Below, in pieces: positions 7,455 through 11,934 of a stretch of 11,934 bases of DNA. The translations under genes were made by a program, and so were the position numbers. The stretch's first letter is position 1, and the number at the start of each line of letters is the position of its first letter. The notes beneath the pieces were generated by a model. That model had not been told where the DNA came from, ran no database searches, and saw only the letters and a program-made list of their open reading frames with translations. Source of the stretch: RGVT01 sp037129475 (lineage in GTDB: Bacteria > Planctomycetota > Planctomycetia > Pirellulales > UBA1268); NCBI GenBank assembly GCA_037129475.1, contig JBAXUY010000091.1, positions 1 through 11,934 on the forward strand. Reading direction: 5' to 3'.

Positions 7455-9278
7455 ATGCCAGCGACGAAGAAGGACAAGCCACGTCGGAAAAGTGCCGAGG
7501 CGGCGACGAACGGCAGTGCCGACGACCGCGGCGGCGGGATCACGGCCGCGGCGCCGGCCGAGCGGGTGGGCGAGACACGGGGCCGCCGTGCCACGTCGCC
7601 GAGGCGGTCCACGGCGGCCGGGCGTCCGCTGCGAGTCAAGGCACAGGTGGCTGGTCGGAGAATCCGCGAGCTGGCCGACGTGAGCGAATCGCTCGACGGG
7701 CGCCGGCGGCTGCGGCGGCTCGCAAAACTCGTGGCGCACGGTTCGCGACAGGTGCGCGGCATCGCCTTCATCGAGGGCCTGCTCGGGGAATGCCTCGACG
7801 AAGCGTCCGCGAACACGCCGCCGCGCGAACGCTGGCTGGTCTGCGAGGCCGTCACCTGGGGGCTCGCGTGGCTCGCTCGAACCAGGCGGGCAGGGGGCTC
7901 GGCCGGCGGCCTGCTCGAGCGGCTCGTGAAGTCCGCCCTGCAGGCGCGAGACGGGATGCAGCGGCGCGACACCGGATCGGCACGGTTCGTCCTGGCGCTC
8001 GCCAGATTGTTCCGCGACATCGAGGCCTGCCGCTGCCTCGAACACGACGCGTCGACGGCGCTCATCGAGGAGATCGGCCGGCTCGTTTCGGCAGACGGTG
8101 CCGTGGTCGTTGGGGGTGAGCCGGCCGGATCGGCGGCCGTCGTGGAGCGCGTCGAGCGTTGGACGGGCGTGCGTGAGATCGCGGCAGCCACCGGCGGCCC
8201 GGCTCCGTGGGACGAGGCGACGGAGGATCGTTGGGCGCTCGCGGCGGCAACCTCGCTGCGACTGCTGGGCGGCAACGGTCGGATGCTCACCGGAGCGGGC
8301 AGGCTTCCCAAATCGTTCACACGCAGCCTGCTGGATGCGTCGCTCGCGCGGAAGGGCGCGTATGGCCGCACTGCGGAAGCCGTGCTGAAGCCACCACGGG
8401 CGCTCGATCGGCACGTCGCGAAGCGGTTGCTGCCGCGCGACCTGCATGCCGTCGACTCTGCCATGGCGATCATTCGCACGGGCTGGCAACGCGACGCTCT
8501 GCGAATCTTCGTGGATTACCGGGAGGCGACGCCGCGGCTCGAGATCGCGACCGCCGATCGTCTGCTCGTCGACGGCCCCTGGTCATGGCGGGTGTCGCTC
8601 GACGGCCGCCCGCTCGACGCCGAGGGGCCATGGGCGCTGTCGTGCTTCGAGTCGGATCGCAAGGCCACGTTTCTGGAGATCACGGCGCCGCTCGGCGGAG
8701 GGCTCCATCTCGAGCGGCAGGTGGTCGTGCTCGTGCGCGACGCGATCGTGCTGCTGGCCGATGCGATCACCGCGACGGCGCCCCCAGCGAACAAGGCTCT
8801 CCGCCTCGAATCAGCCGTCCCGCTCGGGACGGCGCTCGAGGCCGAACAGGCCGAGGAGACGCGGGACATCGTCGTGTACGACACGGCGATGCGGGCCACG
8901 GCCCTGCCCCTCGCGCTTCCCGAGTGGACCGCCGCAGCTGCGCCAGGCGGCTTCACGGCGGTCGACGGGATGCTCTCGCTCCGCCAGGAGTCGCAGGGGG
9001 GCCGGCTGTACGCGCCGCTGTGGCTCGACTGCTGCCCCGCCCGCGTCGGGCGCCCTCTCACGTGGAGGCAACTGACCGTCGCCGACACACGACGAAACCT
9101 GCCGCGCCATCAGGCGGCCGGGTTCCGCGTGCAGGCAGGCCACGACCAGTGGCTGCTCTATCGGGCGCTCGACGTGCCGCGAAACCGCACCGTGCTCGGA
9201 TGCAACCTCTCGTGCGAGTTCCTCCTCGGTAGGATCGGCCCCGACGGTGTCGTGGCCCGGACGCTCGAAATCCAATAG
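7455..9278 (+). CDS. Protein of unknown function (607 aa), with faint heparinase II/III-like features
   Basis: I do not recognise this protein with confidence. Residues 1-70 are rich in Lys, Arg, Ala and Gly and probably disordered. Residues about 70-330 look helical with many Arg. Residues about 335-607 look beta-rich with regularly spaced hydrophobic strands. The stretch MAIIRTGW (337-344), followed by a strand with Asp/Tyr and then LLVDGPW (370-376), resembles the start of the C-terminal beta-sandwich of heparinase II/III-like polysaccharide lyases, and a helical domain before a beta domain also fits. I cannot identify catalytic residues and there is no signal peptide, so a lyase function is not supported. 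The ATG at 7455 is the first in frame. YggS starts 27 bases after its stop, so the two may be co-transcribed. Confidence 0.85.
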   Translation: MPATKKDKPRRKSAEAATNGSADDRGGGITAAAPAERVGETRGRRATSPRRSTAAGRPLRVKAQVAGRRIRELADVSESLDGRRRLRRLAKLVAHGSRQVRGIAFIEGLLGECLDEASANTPPRERWLVCEAVTWGLAWLARTRRAGGSAGGLLERLVKSALQARDGMQRRDTGSARFVLALARLFRDIEACRCLEHDASTALIEEIGRLVSADGAVVVGGEPAGSAAVVERVERWTGVREIAAATGGPAPWDEATEDRWALAAATSLRLLGGNGRMLTGAGRLPKSFTRSLLDASLARKGAYGRTAEAVLKPPRALDRHVAKRLLPRDLHAVDSAMAIIRTGWQRDALRIFVDYREATPRLEIATADRLLVDGPWSWRVSLDGRPLDAEGPWALSCFESDRKATFLEITAPLGGGLHLERQVVVLVRDAIVLLADAITATAPPANKALRLESAVPLGTALEAEQAEETRDIVVYDTAMRATALPLALPEWTAAAAPGGFTAVDGMLSLRQESQGGRLYAPLWLDCCPARVGRPLTWRQLTVADTRRNLPRHQAAGFRVQAGHDQWLLYRALDVPRNRTVLGCNLSCEFLLGRIGPDGVVARTLEIQ

Positions 9279-9305
9279 GCCGCAGCGGCCGCCGGTGGTG
9301 GTGCC

Positions 9306-10031
9306 GTGAACGACCCGTCGACCGCTCGGCTCCGGGACAATCTCGCCGCGGTCCGCGAACGGATGGCGGAGGCCTGCCGCGGCGCGGGCCGGCAGCCCGG
9401 CGACGTGACGCTCGTCGGCGTCACGAAGTACGTGTCGGCCGACTGGGCAGCCCGACTCGTGGAGGCGGGCTGCCACGATCTGGCGGAGAGCCGGCCGCAG
9501 TCGTTGTGGTCGAAAGCCGACGCGTTGGCAGCCCTTGCGCCCGCTCCACGCTGGCACCTGGTGGGGCATTTGCAACGCAACAAGGTGCGCCGCACGATGC
9601 CGATCATGGCGCTCCTGCATTCCCTCGACAGCCGCCGGCTGCTCGAGGCGCTCGACGACGAGGCGAGGATCTCGGGGAGGTCGTGCGACGCACTCGTGGA
9701 AGTGAATCTGGCCGGTGATCCGGAGCGGACCGGGCTGCGGGAAGAGGACGTCGCGCCGCTGCTCGAGGCTGCCGCCACGCATCCACACGTCCGTGTGCGC
9801 GGGCTGATGGGCATGGCGAGCGTGCCGGAAGGCCCGGAGGCGTCGTCCACGGCCCGGCGTCAGTTCGCGCGGCTGCGGGAGTTGCGGGATCGCCTCCGCA
9901 CGACCGCCCCGCCGACGGTGTCGCTCGACGAACTCTCGATGGGCATGAGCGAGGACTTCGTGGAGGCGATTCTCGAGGGCGCGACGCTCGTGCGCGTGGG
10001 GAGCGCCCTGTGGGATGGCGTGACCGGGTAG
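9306..10031 (+). CDS. yggS: YggS/PROSC-family pyridoxal phosphate homeostasis protein
   Basis: YggS-family proteins bind pyridoxal 5'-phosphate on a TIM barrel resembling the N-terminal domain of alanine racemase. They act in vitamin B6 and amino-acid homeostasis without known enzyme activity. The 241-aa protein shows the family series: LVGVTKYVS with the PLP lysine K41, a changed LGEN motif (LAESRPQ), WHLVGHLQRNKVR, VNLAGDPERTGL, VRGLMGMA and LSMGMSEDFVEAILEGATLVRVGSALW, which holds the phosphate-binding loops. The start is GTG 9306 with only a weak G-rich stretch before it. The 607-aa gene ends 27 bases upstream. Its stop codon (10029-10031) touches a truncated copy of the hairpin repeat, whose first base is the last base of the TAG. 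Confidence 0.96.
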   Translation: MNDPSTARLRDNLAAVRERMAEACRGAGRQPGDVTLVGVTKYVSADWAARLVEAGCHDLAESRPQSLWSKADALAALAPAPRWHLVGHLQRNKVRRTMPIMALLHSLDSRRLLEALDDEARISGRSCDALVEVNLAGDPERTGLREEDVAPLLEAAATHPHVRVRGLMGMASVPEGPEASSTARRQFARLRELRDRLRTTAPPTVSLDELSMGMSEDFVEAILEGATLVRVGSALWDGVTG

Positions 10032-10103
10032 GAGGCCCGCCAAGCGGCCCGTCTTGGACGGGCATCCGCCCGTCAGTGCGGCAGGATGCCGATGTTTCGC
10101 GTG
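10031..10103. repeat. Truncated and interrupted copy of the hairpin repeat
   Basis: A 16-base segment (10031-10046) is identical to 10157-10172, and a 25-base segment (10079-10103) is identical to 10178-10202. Between them, 32 bases (10047-10078) replace the five bases of the intact copy. The copy starts in the loop of the second hairpin, exactly at the yggS stop codon, so its first hairpin and a half are missing. Confidence 0.85.
10047..10074. repeat. Three-arm switchable hairpin inside the truncated repeat
   Basis: GCCCGTC (10047-10053), GACGGGC (10057-10063) and GCCCGTC (10068-10074) occur in a row. The central arm can pair perfectly with either side: seven pairs with a TTG loop, or seven pairs with an ATCC loop. 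It lies 16 bases after the yggS stop. There is no T-run, so a classical intrinsic terminator is not supported, though it could still mark a transcript end. Confidence 0.7.
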
Positions 10104-10123
10104 GAGCTCGTCGAAGATACGCC

Positions 10124-10202
10124 GCCGGGCTGGATGCCCGGCCCTCGGGAGCGGGCGGAGGCCCGCCAAGCGAAAATCGGCAGGATGCCGATGTTTCGCG
10201 TG
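10124..10202. repeat. Intact three-hairpin repeat, copy A
   Basis: This 79-base element has three hairpins. The first is GCCGGGC/GCCCGGC with loop TGGAT (10124-10142). The second is GCGGGC/GCCCGC with loop GGAG (10151-10166). The third runs 10170-10199: GCGAAA then ATCGGCA pair with TGCCGAT, a bulged G, and TTTCGC, with loop GGA. It ends three bases before the greA stop codon (minus strand), so repeat DNA fills the whole gap between convergent yggS and greA. It may act as a transcript-end or REP-like element; that is inferred from position. Confidence 0.85.
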
Positions 10203-10205
10203 TAT

Positions 10206-10682
10206 CTAGTCGAAACGGACTTCGAGAATCTCGAACTTCATCGTGCCGGCGGGCACGTCGATCGCAACCTTCTCGCCCACCTTGCGGCCGAGCAGGCCCT
10301 GCGCGAGCGGGCTGGCCACGTTGATCTTGCCCGTGTCGTAGTCTTCCTCGCCGGCGCCCACGAGCACGAAGATTTCCTCGTCGCCGAACTTCAGATCCTT
10401 GACGACGATGGTGGCGCCAAACACGACCTCGTCGGTGGCCTCCTTGGGCCGCTCGACGATGACCGCACGGGCGAGTTTGTCGGCGAGCATGTTGATCTTG
10501 GCCTGCATCATCCCCTGGCTCTCGCGGGCGCCGTGGTATTCGGCGTTTTCACTCAGGTCGCCCTCGCTGCGGGCTGCGGCCACCCGCAGCGCGAGCTTGG
10601 GCATCTCCACGGTGTTGAGGTTGTCGATTTCGGCCTTGAGCTTGTCGTAGCCGGCACGGGTCATCGGGATGCGGTCTGACAT
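10206..10682 (-). CDS. greA: Transcription elongation factor GreA
   Basis: GreA enters the RNA polymerase secondary channel and stimulates cleavage of backtracked RNA, rescuing stalled elongation. The 158-aa length is standard. The N-terminal coiled coil carries the acidic tip GDLSENAEYH with D42 and E45, equivalent to the catalytic D41/E44 of E. coli. The C-terminal FKBP-like domain has the conserved SPLAQGLLGRKVGE and ends EILEVRFD. The ATG at 10682 is supported by a GAGAG-like ribosome binding site nearby and by alignment to the family N-terminus; the frame stays open upstream but that part overlaps the preceding intergenic region. The zinc-ribbon gene ends 74 bases upstream on the same strand, so co-transcription is likely. 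The stop lies next to the hairpin repeats. Confidence 0.97.
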   Translation of the reverse strand: MSDRIPMTRAGYDKLKAEIDNLNTVEMPKLALRVAAARSEGDLSENAEYHGARESQGMMQAKINMLADKLARAVIVERPKEATDEVVFGATIVVKDLKFGDEEIFVLVGAGEEDYDTGKINVASPLAQGLLGRKVGEKVAIDVPAGTMKFEILEVRFD

Positions 10683-10756
10683 GATCAATCTCTCGAAAAC
10701 GGACGAACGAAACAGGAGACCAGGGAGCGGCGTCGACGGAATCCGTCGCCAACCGA

Positions 10757-11467
10757 CTATGTGGTAGGCAGATAGAGCAGGCAGCCGCAGCCGCGGCAGG
10801 GCACGACCCGCCCCATCGAGAGCTCGGCGAGCATGTTTCCGGTGAGCTGCTGGAAGCAACCGCCGCAGCTCGAGCCCTCCACCGCGGCCATGGCGTCGGC
10901 CCCCTTGCTCTTGACGATCCGGTGGTAGACCTCTTGGGTATCGACTGGCAGCTCTGCCTCCGCCGCCTCGAGGTCCACCCGGATGCGGGCCACCTCCGCC
11001 TCGAGCCGTGCGGTCTCGCCGTCGACCTTGGCCTTCGTCTCCGCCAGCTGCTTCTTGACCGCCGCGATCTCCGCTTCGGCCGGCGGCAGGTGTTTCTTGA
11101 CCGCATCGAGCCGCTCGAGGCCTTCGAGGATTTCGTCCTCCAGCACCTTGGTGGCCATCTTGTCGGCGGCGATCTGGTCGCGGAGCGTCTGGTACTCCCG
11201 GTTGGTCTTGCAGGCGTTGAGCTTGCCCTCGAGGTCGAGGATCTTCGACTCGGCCGACCGCAGCTGCAGCTGCTTGTGGTCGCCGGCCATCTTCACCTTC
11301 TTGATCTCGTCGAGCGTGGCGGCGTGGGCCGCCTCGGCCGCTTCGAGTTGCTTCGTGCGGGCGGCGATCTGCCGCGGGCCGGCCGTGAGCTGGTCGTGCA
11401 GGTCGGCCAGCTGCCTATGCAGCCGGTGGAGCGTGCGAAGGGCGTCGGCGGTGACGGCGAGAGCCAT
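10757..11467 (-). CDS. Coiled-coil protein with C-terminal C4 zinc ribbon (DUF164/zf-RING_7 type)
   Basis: The protein has 236 residues. Residues about 8-180 form a long antiparallel coiled coil rich in Ala, Glu, Lys and Leu, with the conserved turn NACKTNREYQTL typical of this family. The C-terminus is a zinc ribbon with CGGC (C201, C204) and CRGC (C224, C227), plus an extra C229, ending in LLYLPTT. The family is widespread in bacteria, also in Chlamydiae, where a structure shows a coiled-coil hairpin plus ribbon; its function is not settled, with nucleic-acid or protein scaffolding proposed. The start ATG 11467 has a weak GGGA upstream. Its position just before greA suggests a link to transcription, which is an inference from one neighbourhood. 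The 467 bases upstream hold repeats and no convincing gene. Confidence 0.93.
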   Translation of the reverse strand: MALAVTADALRTLHRLHRQLADLHDQLTAGPRQIAARTKQLEAAEAAHAATLDEIKKVKMAGDHKQLQLRSAESKILDLEGKLNACKTNREYQTLRDQIAADKMATKVLEDEILEGLERLDAVKKHLPPAEAEIAAVKKQLAETKAKVDGETARLEAEVARIRVDLEAAEAELPVDTQEVYHRIVKSKGADAMAAVEGSSCGGCFQQLTGNMLAELSMGRVVPCRGCGCLLYLPTT

Positions 11468-11578
11468 GCGAATTCCCAGGTGCCGCGACCTGAATGGCCA
11501 CGGTCGACGGAGTCTACCAAATCGTCTGGGAGATGCCGAAAAGCCTGCCGAGTGGCCCAGCCCGGCCCCTGGCCAGCC

Positions 11579-11597
11579 CCCGTCCGTGGAGGACGGG
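11579..11597. repeat. Perfect 7-bp hairpin
   Basis: CCCGTCC (11579-11585) pairs with GGACGGG (11591-11597) around the loop GTGGA. It is followed immediately by GGCTTCAGCC, a small hairpin of its own. The sequence differs from the three-hairpin repeat, so it may belong to a second repeat type. Confidence 0.65.
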
Positions 11598-11630
11598 CTT
11601 CAGCCTGTCATGCCCTGAGTCGTCCAACCC

Positions 11631-11774
11631 GGTTCGGGGCTGCCCGTGCTCCGTCGCCGGACGTTCGCTGCGGGCCTCCAGCCCTTCGCTCACTCGACTC
11701 CGGCTGCGCTGCGCCATCCATGGCTTCGCTTGCCTTCATACGCCGGCTCACGGAGCTACGGGCAGCCCCGAACC
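11631..11774. repeat. Long inverted repeat with 24-bp arms
   Basis: Arm one (11631-11654) consists of GGTTCGGGGCTGCCCGT plus GCTCCGT. Arm two (11750-11774) is its reverse complement with one extra T at 11757 that would bulge. The enclosed 95 bases show no gene. The outer 17 bases of arm two occur again at 11883-11899, as part of the tandem duplication. Confidence 0.8.
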
Positions 11775-11791
11775 TCGCCTATCGGTTGACT

Positions 11792-11870
11792 GCCGGGCTG
11801 GATGCCCGGCGCTCGGGAGCGAATGGCGATTCGCCAAGCAAAGATCGGCACGATGCCGATGCTTTGCGTG
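11792..11870. repeat. Intact three-hairpin repeat, copy B
   Basis: It has the same 79-base length and layout as copy A at 10124-10202. Hairpin one is identical (11792-11810). Hairpin two is GCGAAT/ATTCGC with loop GGCG (11819-11834). Hairpin three (11838-11867) pairs GCAAAG with CTTTGC and ATCGGCA with TGCCGAT, with loop CGA and the same bulged G. All stems are intact despite 13 differences from copy A. Confidence 0.85.
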
Positions 11871-11916
11871 AACGTAGCCGCTACGGGCAGCCCCGAACCT
11901 CGCCTATCGGTTGACT

Positions 11917-11934
11917 GCCGGGCTGGATGCCCGG
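11917..11934. repeat. Partial third full-type copy of the hairpin repeat, cut by the window edge
   Basis: The first hairpin (GCCGGGC, loop TGGAT, GCCCGG) is visible up to the last base of the window. The identical upstream context in the tandem duplication makes it likely that the rest of the element follows beyond the edge. Confidence 0.7.

Larger units (their letters stand above)
11468..11934. other. Non-coding, repeat-rich region
   Basis: No convincing gene is present. Short open frames on both strands run straight across repeats and hairpins, without family resemblance. The region should hold the promoter of the zinc-ribbon/greA unit near 11468-11560, but I find no clear -35/-10 pair. 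From about 11579 onward it is made of hairpins, a long inverted repeat and a tandem duplication, listed separately. It differs sharply from the rest of the window, where intergenic gaps are all under 180 bases. Confidence 0.75.
11756..11934. repeat. 125-base tandem duplication, second unit cut by the window end
   Basis: The 54 bases at 11756-11809 are identical to 11881-11934, the last bases of the window, giving a period of 125. Each unit comprises the 17-base inverted-repeat arm, a spacer and the three-hairpin element. The second unit is only seen as far as its first hairpin. Confidence 0.85.

Noticed and set aside
7392..8489. Minus-strand open frames of up to 365 codons, and the upstream extension of the YdjY frame to 8479
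   Set aside because: They lie antisense to the 607-aa gene and encode Arg/Pro/Ser-rich sequence typical of shadow frames. The signal peptide places the YdjY start near 7357.
9279..9305. GGCCG/CGGCC palindrome between the 607-aa gene and yggS as a terminator
   Set aside because: The stem is only five pairs with a three-base loop and no T-run, and the genes are 27 bases apart on one strand. Chance in GC-rich DNA is more likely.
8811..10169. A 452-codon minus-strand open frame
   Set aside because: It is antisense to the end of the 607-aa gene and all of yggS, whose family motifs are clear. Its translation is rich in His and Arg and shows no family.
10922..11914. A 330-codon plus-strand open frame
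   Set aside because: It is antisense to the zinc-ribbon gene and then runs through the hairpin repeats, which show compensatory base changes and not coding constraint.
10031..11934. Possible CRISPR array from the regularly spaced repeats
   Set aside because: Repeat copies are few, imperfect, internally folded into three hairpins, and separated by related and not unique spacers. No cas gene is present.

Overview
The window is GC-rich, gene-dense bacterial DNA, most likely from a planctomycete (Planctomycetota). This is inferred from the combination of a YdjY-type secreted protein, a WXG100/FtsK secretion-like operon, a HemQ of the coproporphyrin heme pathway and GC-rich hairpin repeats. No rRNA or marker gene is present to confirm the lineage. 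Nine complete genes and one partial gene are supported.

Positions 1-4962 (minus strand) hold a tightly packed four-gene operon. In transcription order it encodes a 90-aa WXG100-like protein, a 206-aa helical protein of unknown function, a 78-aa second WXG100-like protein, and a very large membrane-anchored FtsK/SpoIIIE-type ATPase (1277 residues visible, C-terminus beyond position 1). The last three genes overlap by 4 and 8 bases. The layout matches a type VII (ESX/Ess-like) secretion core: small WXG100 substrates plus an EccC/EssC-like motor. Other type VII components, if present, lie outside the window.

Positions 5132-6655 (plus strand) carry hemQ followed 15 bases later by a class I SAM-dependent methyltransferase. 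Convergent to these, 6674-7357 (minus) encodes an exported YdjY-domain protein. Divergent from it, 7455-9278 (plus) encodes a 607-aa protein of unknown function, followed by yggS (PLP homeostasis protein, 9306-10031).

Positions 10206-11467 (minus) hold a coiled-coil C4 zinc-ribbon protein and then greA, probably one transcript.

The non-coding parts are the most unusual feature. The gap between the convergent yggS and greA genes (10032-10205) and the region upstream of the zinc-ribbon gene (11468-11934) carry a dispersed repeat that folds into three consecutive hairpins. Two 79-base copies differ at 13 positions. Ten of these form five compensatory base-pair changes, and the other three lie in loops or a linker. 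The same end region also contains a long inverted repeat (11631-11774) and a 125-base tandem duplication running off the window edge.
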